NCBI GenBank assembly: GCA_036365515.1
Contig: CM070873.1
Coordinates: forward strand, 25,526,585-25,590,584
Direction: 5' to 3'
Source: Torymus aiolomorphi
Lineage: Eukaryota > Arthropoda > Insecta > Hymenoptera > Torymidae
DNA: 64,000 nt
Program-made: the position numbers and the translations under genes
Part shown: positions 36,679 to 49,069 of the stretch, piece by piece
How positions within the stretch are numbered: position 1 is the first letter of the stretch
How the letters are laid out: every line of letters begins with the position of its first letter
Notes under the pieces: generated by a model
What the model was told of the DNA's origin: nothing
Database searches by the model: none
The model's input: the letters and a program-made list of their open reading frames with translations, nothing else

Positions 36679-38155
36679 TACTGGAGGTTGCGTTTCTTTC
36701 GCGCACGCGGGAAGAGCGGTATAGGGTTTGTAGGGAATAGATTCAATGATAATAAGTTGCATGATGGAATCAAGTTTTACGCCCTGCAATAATAAATGTG
36801 ACTTTTACATCCATAATTTATGCTAATTAAATAGTTACAGTTAACAATCTGTTCAATCAACAAAATCTCTACTAATTCAGTCTCTTTGGAGCTCTGCGTT
36901 TTGTATCTTAATCATATAATTCCTTTAACAATTTTTATATTAAGAATCATTTTATGCGACTATATGTGGGGGTGTATAGTATGCAAGAGCGCATTTATGT
37001 GTAGGTCGTAAAATAAAAACAAAAGGAAGAATGTTGAAGGAGCATATCCCATTTTTAATTAAAGTATTATACCATAAAAAGTTTATATCACGCTTTAAGA
37101 GACTTAGTCCGGGCGCTGGTGGCTTCTGAGTATTTTTTTCGAGGTCCCCTCGGTACCTCGGGGTTTTTTTATGTTTTTTGGGTCGCTGAATCAGAATTTC
37201 GAGGGTACCAGGCCGAAAAGTGGTCAGGTTATTTATTATTAACATTTTTTATAAACAATATAAAAAATGTTTTATTTTCGATTTAAAAAAAATACCAAGT
37301 TATTCTCGGTCATTTTCTGAGCAAAAATGCTCCTTATTAACTTTTCCCTCTGACCCATAGTTTCTCAGAAAAAAATTCCCAAAGTTTGAAAAAATGTGAT
37401 TTTTTGAATCTTTGGGAATTTTTTTCTCGAAAACTACCAGTCGGAGAGAAAAGTTGATCAGGACCAGTTTTGCATAGAAGATGACAGAGAATTGCTCGGA
37501 TTTTTGAAAATTGAAAAAATAATTTTTTTTTTAGTTCAATCAAATTTTTTAAAACTTTGGGAATTTTTTTCTGAGAAACTATGGGTTAGAGGGAAAAGTT
37601 GATAAGGAGCATTTTTGCTCAGAAAATGACAGAGAATAACTTAGTATTTTTTTTAAATCGAAAATATAACATTTTTTATATTGTTTATAAAAAATGTTAA
37701 TAATAAATAAGCTGTCCACTTTTCGGACTGGTACCCTCGAAATTCTAGCGACCCAAAACACATAAAAAAACCCCGAGGTACTGAGGGGACCTCGAAAAAA
37801 ATACTCAGAGGACACCAGCGCCCGGACTAACTTGTCTAAAGGTTTATAATGTAAAGAATTTATCTTGTCATAATACTTACTCTATTATTTTCTCAAAAGA
37901 TAAGAAATACCATTAAAACAAAAAGAAATATTGGCTTTGTTCAACTCATTTTTTTCTCATACTAGCGATTTTAACGCGTAAAACACACGCGCTTGGCACT
38001 TATTACTTGAAATTTCCACCTCCTTTTTAAAAATAAAAAAATTATTCGAATAAAAATCTAACAGTGATTTTATAACATTTATTTCGACATTTATCGCCAT
38101 AGTATTTTTTATAACAAAATAAAACATTAATCAGTATATCTGAACTCTTTGTATA
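36679..38155 (+). repeat. 0.75-kb dispersed repeat, copy split by foldback
   Basis: It matches 31049-31803 on both sides of an insertion at 37104-37830. The flanks GAGAC and CTTGTCTAAAGG are continuous in the other copy, which provides an empty site. Confidence 0.88.
37104..37830. mobile_element. 727-bp foldback MITE (TTAGTCCGGGCGCTGG ends)
   Basis: The ends TTAGTCCGGGCGCTGG and CCAGCGCCCGGACTAA are perfect inverses. The fold continues inward through the CCTCGGTACCTCGGGG region, AATTTCGAGGGTACCA and the AATATAAAAAATG segment, so nearly the whole element self-pairs. Comparison with the empty copy suggests a 3-4 bp target duplication (CTT or ACTT). The superfamily is unassigned and no transposase is present. 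Confidence 0.9.
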
Positions 38156-38269
38156 TATGAAAAAACAAAGTGGAAAACAAAATATAAACGATTTAACGTT
38201 TTATTCGCCGTTTACATTAAATGCACTTTTGCGTTTAGCTATTCCTATATAATTCCATCATCTTTGCAA

Positions 38270-38930
38270 CACAGCCTTCTAAACTCCCAAAGCACCTCCT
38301 CCTCCTCCACCAACGACCAATTGTCATTTTTCTATTCCCTCAAGACCAAATTAACGCTCGACCCGTACCCCTAAAACACACACGCACACACGCGCGCTCT
38401 TACAAACCATCCCTCCGCCCCGCAAAAAGCGCTTAATCACGGCTTTAATTAAAAAATCTTCGGCTCCTATACACGCGCTCTACTTGGAATTCAATTTTTT
38501 TCTTCTCTCTCCCTTTTCATTGCGCGTGCGCCAACCGATTCGTTTCACGCGCAATTTGTCCCCATGCGCGCACACCTGCACTGAACAAATACGCGATCGA
38601 CCCTCGAGTACGCGCGGGGCTTCCGTGGCGAATTGTGGGGGAGACGAATGCCAGGGATAGGGAGAGCGGAGAAGAGAGGACGACGCTAATGAAAGTGGCT
38701 TTGACAACTGTTTAAGTCAATCAATTCGAGATGATACGAAAGGGAAACTCGAACGTCACGTGCGCGCTTGCTCTTCGTTGGCTGCGCGTTATATGCGAGA
38801 GCGGAGCGAGAAGTCTTTGGGGGAGTTGGTAAAGTGCAGTGCGAGACGCTTTGTTGATGCGAACTAGGATTTCGGATGAGTGAAAGTAGTTGCTTTTTGA
38901 GAGACGCGTGATTCGATTGTTACGGTTACT
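38270..38930. other. GC-rich island 7 with C-to-G skew switch near 38.6 kb
   Basis: The left is CACCTCCTCCTCCTCCACCA and ACACACACGCACACACGCGC. The right is GTCTTTGGGGGAGTTGGTAA and GGATTTCGGATGAGTG. TTTAATTAAA lies near 38442. The 75-codon minus frame is not supported. Confidence 0.65.
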
Positions 38931-39457
38931 TAATGATGTGAAATAATATTTTCGATCGATTTTATCTGGTTCTTATAGTCCAATGGCAGATAACGAGATC
39001 GTTTTAAAATGCATATTATCTGTTGTTATAGTGAGTGTAGAGTCGGTAGAGATATTTTTTCGTACGTACCAGATTAAATTAACAAACAGTTTACCTTTAC
39101 TCTTTATTTTACTGATTCTATGCCAAACGTACACGGGTTTGTTGGGACCTAAGTCTAACGAATAACTGTCTAACGTCTAAATACTTTTTTCGTGGCTCAC
39201 TTTATTTATATTTCCACTATTAATACCAGTAGCTTGATTTCATTCAAACAAAAGTTGATTTAATAAATGAAATTTACTAATTCAGTTAATACTAGAAAAA
39301 GTAGCTCTTGAATTTTCATTCCCAGTAAACCATCTTGTGTTTTCTCTGAATCTGTCTCATCATATCCTTAGTAAACATAACTATACAAACTGTACCAAAA
39401 CGTTCCATAAATGAGTTCGATCATCTGATTTTAAATAAACGTCAAATCAATTAAATA
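38930..39457. other. AT-rich intergenic
   Basis: A 60-codon frame at 38983 was noted but has no support. Confidence 0.35.
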
Positions 39458-39712
39458 CCCTGGTAGAAACGTTAACGACACGTTGGCTAATTGTTGGTTA
39501 ATTTTGGAGCTAAAAATGTCACACTAAAATTATTTCGTTGTTAAAGATAAAAATACAATTTTCGTTCATAAGAACATATTCTATTGTCAATATTTGAACA
39601 TGTGATTATAATTATCGATACTTTTAATAAGGTTTAAATATTGATTTTGGTCGAAAATGCTTCCATTTAATTAACACGTTAGCTAACAAAAATAGTTAAT
39701 TTTCTACAAGGG
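39458..39712. mobile_element. short CCCTGGTAGAAA-type MITE, TA-flanked
   Basis: It starts CCCTGGTAGAAACGTTAACG and ends TTTTCTACAAGGG, with TA on both sides. At 255 bp its ends resemble the longer CCCTGGT family but the interior differs (CACGTTGGCTAA against TTAGCTAACGTG). It is probably a separate non-autonomous derivative. Confidence 0.78.
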
Positions 39713-39879
39713 TACAAATTAATTTTATCTGTACACACATAATGATCGCGAAAAAATTGTTTACTCAGTCAACCATATCCGTACTCAACGAATAAAATCC
39801 ATTATCCCATCACCCGATAAAAAAAATATAATCCTGTATGTATGATACATTCAAACATCAAATCGCTCCGTTTCCACAA

Positions 39880-40176
39880 AAGAACAGGCAATATTACTAA
39901 AACACGATTCACGCCGCACTTTACACCCTCTTAATGACCCTGCCTCTTCGTGATTAATGATGATTAATGTCGTCTCGCGCGCGCGCGCGCGCGAAAAATC
40001 ACAAAACGCAGCCACTCGCGTAAGCGATACACAAAACGCTCTCTACACACAGACGCGTAATGAATACATCTCTGTCGAGGTAAAACAGATCATTATCGAA
40101 CTCGTTCTCGAATGCTGCATCACGAGCCGTCATGCTTAGAAGACGCCGCGATTGAAAGGGAAATTGTCAATCGATC

Positions 40177-40226
<50 letters not shown>

Positions 40227-40450
40227 GTATATTACAACGCATGCATGCACGCGGCCTCGTGAATACAAATATAAAATGAAAGAAACGCGGGTGAATGGAG
40301 AGCCCGCGCGCGGCACGATGACGAATTGTCCGTGAGTTTGTTTTGTTCATGTTCGATTCGGGTGGAAGTGGTGTGTTTCAGTGTCTTTTTATAAAGATGG
40401 GGTGTTTTGAGTTTTAGAGTCGCAGTGTGACAAGACGAAATTTTGGGAGA
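39880..40450. other. GC-rich island 8 with C-to-G skew switch near 40.1 kb
   Basis: Hand counts: 39841-39960 has 14 G and 34 C; 40321-40440 has 37 G and 12 C. The core holds an alternating CG run (39976-39993) capable of Z-DNA and a (TC)n run (40179-40222). No coding sequence is supported. Confidence 0.75.
40179..40222. repeat. (TC)n / (GA)n run in island 8
   Basis: 22 uninterrupted TC units. Such runs can bind GAGA factor and can also form H-DNA. Confidence 0.97.
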
Positions 40451-40980
40451 ATAACGCGGTTCTTATTGTAATAAAAAGTACGGATGTCTACAAAATCGGC
40501 GTATATAGAAACATTTTTTCAATGGTTTATTTAGTAATATTGAGCAAATGTATTATAGCGCTACTAAAACGCTTTTTTTCCTATCTTTGATAAACTACCA
40601 AAATATTTTATTCCGAATTACGTGAAGTGACTCCAGATAATCGCATAAATGCAGTAACTTATAGGCGGTGAACTGTGTTAGAAGATGAATTGATTCTAAA
40701 AACTCTGAAAATTATTTGTTCATTGCTCAAACTCGAAAATATTAAATAATATTAATTCTTTAATAAAACATATATTTGAAAAATATAGCTATAACGAGTA
40801 ATATGTTACACTTGTTCAGTAGCACAGCTGTAACTAAGATAAAGGCACAGTCATTTTTATTTGTTTCTTACTCTTTGCAGAATACCAAAAACCTATAGTC
40901 CTTTTCTTCACCTTATTCCACTCAGTTCTTTTTTTTTTTTTTTTGTCAACTTTATTACCAAAACTCAATTAATTTTCGCT
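40451..40980. other. AT-rich intergenic
   Basis: No feature recognised apart from a T-run near 40930. Confidence 0.4.
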
Positions 40981-41420
40981 TCTGACCAAAACTTGCCCAT
41001 CCTACGTACAAACAGTATAATTCCGCCTGTGTTCCATTGCAAAATACGCACACACCGACGAATTATTCGCGAACACACGCAATGGCCCGCGAAGCAAATA
41101 AAGTGCGAACTCGGCGTGATATGCGCGCTGAATCGATAAAACGCGCGAAATTGCATAGTAATTTCGAGGCGTCGCTTCCCGACAAGCTAATTAACGCTCT
41201 CCCGAGCGTGCGATGGCGCGAGTTCGATGGCGGACGGGGCGGAGGCGGCGCTGAGGCTGAGTCAATTAATTGTGTGACGTGTGGATAGTCGTTTGGTGTG
41301 AAACGTGTTATTTTTTGGGTGTGGAGGTGGCAGGAATTTCATGGTGCGGCTTGATTGGGTTTCTGATAGAGACATTTTTTGTGATGTGCAGAAGTGTTAA
41401 TGGTATTGCATCGATTTATA
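40980..41420. other. GC-rich island 9 with C-to-G skew switch near 41.17 kb
   Basis: The left is CCTGTGTTCCATTGC and CGCACACACCGACG; the right is GATGGCGGACGGGGCGGAGG and GTGTGGAGGTGGCAGG. TAATTAAC (near 41189) and CAATTAATTG (near 41265) are homeodomain-type motifs. Confidence 0.65.
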
Positions 41421-42498
41421 GCTAGGCAACGTTAGGTTGCCTTGAATTATTTTATAAAGCGCTGAGGAAAATTAATATGTGTTCTGAAAGTTTGAAATAA
41501 GTTTTTAGTGTGGTGAAAAAATGTAAATTCTTTTTAAGCAAGAAAAATTTTTACTGACAATTTATAAGACGAAAATATTTTGGTTTTCTGAATGACTTAT
41601 TAATGAAACGTAATGAAAATTATTACGTGTAAACTTATACCATATCCAATAAATTATAACGAAATATAATTTATTATTTTTACTTCAGGGTATAGGATAC
41701 TGAAAGCAACAACAACATTTTTTATTTATATGATAAAGTATTTTTTTGTTGGGGTATAAGTTAAGTTTATTATAATTAATTTATTCTATTTTTATAATAC
41801 TATCATATTAGTTTATATTTACAACTATAAATATTCATTAATTTTGTGTTTAAAAAATGTGCCTGACGCAACAAAGTTTAATCTAAAAGATTGAAACTAT
41901 TCAAACATATATTCCTAAATAACAGTCAAACAGAAGCAAATCAGAATTTTAAATGTAAATGTTTCGTGAACAGATTATGCGAGTATTAACGAAAGATTAA
42001 GAAGAAAAACATGCATGTTATAAGCTTAAGTATATGAATAATAATCATTTTAACATATGAAATTGAGTCCTGCTTTTAAATAGTTTAAACAATAATTAAT
42101 AACAATCTGGTTCTATACATAAACTTCTGTAATTAAAATTAGAAAAAATTAAATATCTCAAAATCTGAAGACAAAAATCTGTATGCAATTTATTACTCAA
42201 ACAACACATTCCCATATTAATATGAGTAAACATTTTTTCATCAATTTTAGTATACTCTCTCTCCTTAAATTTATCTTTTCCTTTAAATAAAATTTTTTTG
42301 AATTTAATAAAAGTTCAAAATTGAAGTTGAAATGACTTGTGAAGTTATTTTCGTTTTTCTCTATCATGACATGATAGCATTATATAAATATGTCGCCTGT
42401 TACGTAAATCCAAAACATTATTAACTGCAAACCTCAAGCACAATCTGTCAATAGAAACATTATCTTGAAATTCATTAAAACCTAAAAATGTTTTTCTA
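41421..42498. other. AT-rich intergenic
   Basis: No gene, RNA or clear repeat recognised. Confidence 0.4.
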
Positions 42499-42731
42499 CA
42501 CTGAGAACAATTATGTATTAAAAATTACTATAATATATAGGAACGTGGGGACAAATCTCAAATACCAAAATTTTTACTATATTTTATAGTAAAAATTACT
42601 ATGTACATAGCAACTTTTATTATCTATGTATCAATTTTTACTACAAAATATAGTAAAAATTTTTGTATTTGAGATTTTTCCCCACGTTCCTATATATTAT
42701 AGTAATTTTTAATAAATCATTTTTCTCGGTG
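42499..42731. mobile_element. 233-bp near-perfect palindromic MITE, TA-flanked
   Basis: The ends CACTGAGAA and TTCTCGGTG are bordered by TA. The arms continue through ATTAAAAATTACTATAATAT, TATAGGAACGTGGGG and CTCAAATAC to a short central loop. Ends and target resemble the CACGGAGAGAA element at 11.2 kb, suggesting the same transposase source. It is non-coding. Confidence 0.88.
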
Positions 42732-42859
42732 TACAAATTTCGTACAATTTTCACACACGAAGAAAAATATATATGTGTAAATTATTATTTTTGTAGGAGT
42801 TTCTGCATTTATTGTAGAATTTTCAGCGACCCATTGCAACTGTCAACACAAGAACATTA

Positions 42860-43570
42860 GTGCACGCGTACGATAAACATCACACTACTCTCTATATGCA
42901 AATTACCTCTACAAATATCACCATTCTTCCAAAACTACCACCCATACAGCCGAAACCGCATCATAAACCAACACTAGCATATTTTAAACATGCACTCAAC
43001 ACATCCACATCCCCACCAATAATAAATCGTCCTCCATCCTCTTCCGTCGCTAATCCACGCGCTCGCGAATCGATCAGGGCCCAGCCCAAAACGCGCATGC
43101 AAATCAGGGGCGGCGTTAACGTCTTGATCGCGCCGCGCGGACCGAATGGAGCATCGCGCGAGCGCGCGGAGATGCCACGTATAATGCTCGTAAATTTGGG
43201 CGGTATATGCAGATGCGAGCGTATCGGTGAATTCGTTAAAGGTATATGTACACCGGTGGCCGAGGTTTATGAAGCGGGATTGTGCAGTCGAAATGCGTGC
43301 TGGCCTGGTTTCGGCCTCGCGGTATTGTTCCCCAGGTAATAGAGGGGTGGTCGTAAGTTTATCGATCGGTTGATGATGATTGGCCGGGGTATCGAGTTAT
43401 GACGTTGTACCTGTTGTTTATAAATGAGATAGTTGAACTTGTTTTATAAGGGGAGTAGGTTATACTGCAATGGTCGAATCGAAAAACTTGATTTGTCTGT
43501 GCATGGAGAAAAATGGGTATAAAGGTGTTGCTATTATTGTACGATTTAATTGTAATGATTATATAGTTAT
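42860..43570. other. GC-rich island 10 with C-to-G skew switch near 43.1 kb
   Basis: The left is CCTCTACAAATATCACCATT and CCAAAACTACCACCC; the right is AGAGGGGTGGTCGTAAG and GATTGGCCGGGGTATCG. A 159-codon plus frame (42860-43339) crosses it, with a Pro/Thr-rich first half and a Gly/Val/Arg-rich second half. That change follows the skew switch, so I do not regard it as a gene. Confidence 0.7.
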
Positions 43571-44480
43571 CCTTTTTATGGTTTTCAGTAAACTGCACTT
43601 ATTCTAATATTTGCAACTATAATTATGTGACTTATAGGGATAACCACATATCTCCACTTTTCATGATTTCGAGTGAATCGAGTTTTTCGTTTCGTATCAA
43701 TGTTTTAAATTAAAAGAAATTAATGAGATTAAATACACGACACTGCATCTGTAAATACTTATCTAAATAACATATTGATTATACCATAGTAAATAGACCC
43801 AATAGCGTTCATGTCTTAGAAAACGACTTTCACTTATATGGTTTTCTCGGGAATAAAAAAATTTGAGTGGTTATATGGTTTTTCCGGGCTTAATGGCAAT
43901 TATATTGTTTTCCCAGTAACTTTTTTTATTATTCATTATTCACGAAGAATTCAAGAACCAATATACTATCATACTAGCCACGCCAATGAACATCACTACA
44001 TATTGACTGTGTAAAGGTGGCTATGGTATATATTGTCGATATAGGTCGGTACTGGTTATAGAAATTGCTTTAAAACGTATATAAATATAGTTATTGTATA
44101 TAGTTTATTCCAAAAATATCCAATTGAAAACGTGGTCAAGTGGAGTTATATGGTTTTCTAGGATATTGGATGAGCAAAAGTGGAGTTATTATATATAGTT
44201 TTTCCAGGAATTATTGTAAAAATAAATTGAGATATATGGTTATTCCGGAAACATGTTGAAAAAAATGGACTTATAGCGTTTTTCCTTGTGTTTATTCAAG
44301 ACAACGAGTGATAGAAGACTGTTCGAAGATAAGAAATAATGTATAAAACCTATTTTGAAGAACACTTTATATGTGGTTGAATCCAGAGAATTGTGATACA
44401 TAAAAGTATATAATATAGTAAATAATTCTATAAACTTGATTTGTATCAATGCAAACTAATGGTAATTTTTTTTTCTCGGT
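43570..44480. repeat. diverged array of TTATATGGTTTTYCC motifs
   Basis: Between about 43640 and 44290 the motif GTGGAGTTATATGGTTTTCC recurs in degenerate form at irregular spacing (near 43838, 43870, 43902, 44140, 44180, 44230 and 44270). It may be a decayed minisatellite. No gene is seen. Confidence 0.5.
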
Positions 44481-44859
44481 GGTATAATACTGTACAATCA
44501 AACACAGAGAACGACACTTTTATTTTCGCTATCGATGCTTTTTCACCGACGCGTATTATAAGAAAACACTATTTAATATAGTAACAACATTAAAGATTGA
44601 ATGTACACGTCTTGTATCGAAAATGAATTTGTCTCTGACAACGTGTGAATTACTGTCTTTTTTTATAAACATGAGACACTCATTATTTTGTAAAACTTTG
44701 CTGTTTCAAATACATAAATTGTTACACTTTCAGTATTTTTTACACGACAATGTCAGTTTTACTGTATTTTCACTAACTTTTACAAAAAAAATATATATAT
44801 ATATATAAACATTCTAGTCGACTATTTCAAATCTTAAATTTTAAAGTACGATAAATCTC

Positions 44860-46130
44860 TTCTCCCCCTTCAGCCACACACCAATTTGCATAAGCCATTT
44901 ATTTTATCTACGAGTAATCTTAACCATCCGTATTTGTTCGCAATTAAACTCTACCAACTACAAATGAACAAATAAATACCCAAGCCACTTCCCAGGACAC
45001 ATCTCTCGCCCTCTCCACCAAACATTTCGTAAACCAGCCCGTAACTAGCCACTTACAAACTAATACACTCGAGAGCAAAAATAGAAGACGAACAAACGCT
45101 ACTCGAGCGGAACACCCGCGACATCCGCCGGCTTTCCCCGGAACGACCCCCCATTCGATCCCCATTTAGCGTCTATAAAAAGCGGCGTACTGAATGGAAT
45201 TTGCGAACCGGAAACACGGCTCTCCTCGGAAGAAAAAAAGAAGAAGAAAAGCCGTCGGCAAGGAGAAAAAAAAATCTTCTTAAGCGTTTCCGCGCGACAA
45301 TTGACTTCCTCCTCCTCGGCCTCTCAAGGAGCCACAGCTTAGCTCGAAGAAAAGAGCCCGAGAAGAAGTCAAGAAAGAGCTACACAGGTGACAATCGCGA
45401 CAATGAATAAAAGCTTTCCTGCGGAAAAACTGACCGTGTGGCTTTCGCTCCGCATTGTCGGACTGGAGTACCTGTAACCTAGTCCGCGCGCAGCCGCCAC
45501 TCGAAGGTCGCCGTCCATCCGGGCCGGCCCAGCGGGTGGACATCCGTGAACGACCTGCGACACAATGTCAACCTCGCTGCTTCTTCTTCTTCTTCTTCCC
45601 TTTTGGCGACACTTTTCCGAGTACAGAACCGCGATTGTATTAATTATGTGCGCGCAACGGTGAGTGGCTTTCTTTATCGGCCTCGAGAGCGCGCGCGCGC
45701 TTTCAATTTATTCAGGTGAATGTCACCCTCGAGTGGACCTCGACTCTCGGCGTGTCATTATTGTCGCGCGCGTTTAGGTCCTGGGAATATATCGGCTTCG
45801 AGAGGGTGTATTTAGGAGGGTGAATGAGCGAGAGAGAGAGAGAGAGAGAGTAACCGCGCTGTTTGTGTGGAAAGAATCGCGCGCACTTGTAAGCTCTCGG
45901 CTGCGTGCAAAAAGCGTTCGGGGAATAATATTAATGGTTTGGTTCAAGAGGTGGCCGTTTGTTTGCGAGAGGCAAAGTGTCGCCTCGGGATGACGTTTGG
46001 GTGAAGGACTTTGATTTTTGGGTAAACTGCGGTGATACGCTGGATGGTGAGCAACGTGGTTTGAAAGGCACGTGGTGTTACGATTTTCGGATTGTTAGAG
46101 TTGAGAAAAGTGGCAACGAATCTTATTTAG
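44860..46130. other. GC-rich island 11, the largest, with C-to-G skew switch near 45.6 kb
   Basis: The left side (44870-45150) is strongly C-rich (CTCGCCCTCTCCACCAAAC). The centre is CpG-dense, with TTC repeats (45578-45597) and GGCCTCGAGAGCGCGCGCGC. The right has a (GA)n run (45829-45850) and GGTTTGGTTCAAGAGGTGGC. Many short frames occur on both strands and none is recognisable. A TATA-like box at 45174 is listed separately. Confidence 0.7.
45174..45182 (+). promoter_or_regulatory. TATA-like box in island 11
   Basis: TATAAAAAG in a GC-rich context (GCGTCTATAAAAAGCGGCGT) is a good match to a core-promoter TATA element. About 30 nt downstream is GGAATTTGCG; no classical initiator stands out. 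It could drive a plus-strand non-coding transcript. Confidence 0.4.
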
Positions 46131-46489
46131 GTAAAGTGACTAACCTAGTTGTATTTTATTGTTTCAAAATTTCATTTTTACAACTTTTTTTTAACTGAAC
46201 AATTCCCCATTGTCAAAAATCTAATGCAAAAAATTTGGAGTTGAGATGTATGTTGTTGATTGTATATTGTTTGAAACTCTGCAATGAGAATTCCATCTGT
46301 TTTTTTTTTTTTTTTTTTACAAAAACACACACAAAAGAAAAAAAAAACAGACATAATAATTATATGAAGGTCTAAATACATCATATGCAAATTACAAATA
46401 TTCAAACTTTATCGCATCTAAATAAGTAATAATAATTGGTCTACCCATTTACTGCTTCAATAGCGTGATTTTAAAATCTGTGTACATAG
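46131..46489. other. AT-rich intergenic with T-run
   Basis: A homopolymer T-run near 46300 is the only notable feature. Confidence 0.4.
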
Positions 46490-46985
46490 AGGCTTTCCTC
46501 GGCATTACACGGAGTTCGCATTCCGCTGTTATATACCCTCACTTAAAATCCTCATGTGAAATAGCCTACTTGTACCATTACCACGGACCATCAATCAGAC
46601 CGCCGTTACACTCCACGCGCCCCGAAATCCCCTTATACGCTAAAAACCATATCCCCTTCTCCCATTTGCCGCGGCTCTCTCGAAAAATCATTAAAATCAG
46701 TAGTCCGCGTGCAATGTTCCGCCTCCTTGATTCTCTCTCGTTCTTCTCTACGCCGGCGGCATAGCAGCTGAGTTCTGGCCCTCCCGCGACAAAAGACACA
46801 CGCACACGAATTTTCCCCAGTCAAAGAAAAGCCGTAAAACCGAAGTTGCGCGCGCCAGTGCAAGCGACGTAAAGCCTGTGGAAGCGTGAATTTGATGCGT
46901 GCTTGAGTTTCATTGAGGAAGAGAAAGAGAGAGGGGGGAAGAGGGTATGTAACGCTGAGGGTGTGATAACAGTTTTGTAACAGTT
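46490..46985. other. GC-rich island 12 with C-to-G skew switch near 46.83 kb
   Basis: The left is CACTCCACGCGCCCCGAAAT and CCCCTTCTCCC; the right is GAAGAGAAAGAGAGAGGGGG and GCTGAGGGTGTG. Frames on both strands are not supported. Confidence 0.6.
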
Positions 46986-47930
46986 TTTTGGGATAATTGG
47001 ATTTGGTTGGTAAGTAAACTTTAGCACGGTTGTTTTTTCAGTCAGTCCTTGCGGACTTTGCGAATTTTTTTAGTGTGAAAAGATGAAAAATTCATTAGTT
47101 TAAACTTGGAGATAAGGAAAATTTAATATAGAAGTTGAAAAGTTCGTGTACTTCTTTTGCGAAAACTTATTTGCATAGGATTTTCTTTATTAATAAGACA
47201 TTTTTTGCTAAAGTAAGATAATAAGTAATCAACTGCATTAAGTAATGAAAGGAAATGTTGTCCTTTTACAGCATTCCATTTTATGACTGCAAAGAGAACA
47301 CTTTTACATTTTTCACTTTGCAAACTGAAATTAAAATTCAAAATTCTATGCAAGACTTTGTATGCAAAGAAATGAATTTTTTCTATAATTAGAACAAATA
47401 CTCTTATGAATTAAATTGAAAAAGGGGCTGCTACTGTACATTAGTCAAAGCACGATTTTCACAGTTATTTTAATCAAAGAAAAATTATCGCCAACAAAAA
47501 CGAGTCTTACTCTATATTTTGTTAAAAAAGTGAGGCTTGAATAAAAGCTTCTAATTAAAAGAAAATAAGCCATATTCTAACTCAACTTTTCATCCTTGCA
47601 GTTGGTAGTGGATATCTACAATGGATACTGGAAACTACATTTTTTAACGAGATACGTTAGACTTATTCTCAAAGTTTAGCTTACTATTTACAACTAATTA
47701 AATTTTTCTATGAATCAAATTTTAATTATTTTTTTCTAAACAATCTTTCGTACAAAACTAAATCTTATCCACATTCTTAAATTTTGTAAATTTAAGAATA
47801 TTTTTTATTTTAAAGAATATTTAATTCTTTTTTCTTAAATATTTATAAATCCCAAAATGTCCCCAATCATACCCACTTCGCCGACTAATTTTTTCATTCA
47901 TTTAAGTTACATTTCTTTTCATACAGATAT
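46986..47930. other. AT-rich intergenic
   Basis: No gene recognised. Confidence 0.4.
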
Positions 47931-48430
47931 CAAGATGCATTCCCAACAATACCTGCTCCACTCCAACCGCCAACGATATACCAACTCATCTTATCTCCCG
48001 TAAAAGTCATAAGAAAACCGCGCGAGTGTACCCCGTTGAAATTAATCTGAAAAGAAGACGAACTTTCGTCGGGGCTCCTGGGAAAATTGAAAAAGGGTTT
48101 AATTGAATTGCGCCGGCCGACTGTTTTGCTTTACCACGTCCCCCTTCCTCCGCATGCGCGCGCGTCCTTTCAGTCGCCGCAGACATTCGTTCCGCCAGTT
48201 TTTAATAAAATTAAGGGGGCAAAAGCATGTATATACACAGCGCACTGCTTCGAGAAATCTTATCAATTAGTTTCGCGTTTGTAAACGGAGATTGAAATGT
48301 TGTGTGCTCGCCGGAGAAATGGGTAACGAGAAATGAGATGAAAAATCGGAGTACGTATAGCTACGAACGGTAAGTGGAGTGTATGTGTTTAATGTCGCGT
48401 AATTTGATATTTGAAAGGTAGTGGTTTTTA
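47930..48430. other. GC-rich island 13 with C-to-G skew switch near 48.2 kb
   Basis: The left is TACCTGCTCCACTCCAACCG and CGTCCCCCTTCCTCCG; the right is GCCGGAGAAATGGGTAACG and GGTAAGTGGAGTG. Confidence 0.6.
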
Positions 48431-49069
48431 GAGAGAAAAAGATATACTCCATAAAGATTCTTTGTTACAGTTGTAATAACATTTTAGCGAAAGTGAAAGT
48501 ATCCTTTCAGAGTAGGTATTTTTCACTAAATATAGACATAAATTGAACAGTCATAATAAATCTAAATTTTTTTGACAAAAATAGATTAATAAATGACATA
48601 TAGGTAGATGAAAACTTCACTCAGCGTTAGAAATTGAACGTAATTATTAAAAATTCGATTCTTTACGTCAGTTTAAATTAATATAAAGTTAGCCAAAGTA
48701 ACGAAAGCCAAGAGAAGTTTCGAAACGAGTCTGAAAAGTTGCCGCGGTAGCTTTTAACTATGTTATGATTTTTACTTTTCTAGACCTCCAAGAATTTCCT
48801 CTCATTAAATTATTTACTTTGTCGTTTCAGCATTTGCGGTATTTATTCAAAATAAAATTCACTCGTCATGAAAGTTATTAAAAATGAAAATTTATACACA
48901 GAAAATTATTTTAAAAAGCAAACGTTGTAAACATCAGTGTATACGAAATATTTCTAAATATAAAACCATGAAGTCGCTCAATATTCAAATTACTGAAAAT
49001 GGATGAATTTCTATTACATCAGCTCAAGAATTAAATATTCATCAAAACGCTAAGTAGATCTTTACTGCG
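48431..49069. other. AT-rich intergenic
   Basis: No gene recognised. Confidence 0.4.

Noticed and set aside
36357..36773. 138-codon minus-strand ORF
   Set aside because: It spans an island and runs into the start of a dispersed repeat at 36679; composition artefact.
42860..43339. 159-codon plus-strand ORF
   Set aside because: Its residue composition changes from Pro/Thr-rich to Gly/Val/Arg-rich exactly at the GC-skew switch, and no domain or splice context is seen.
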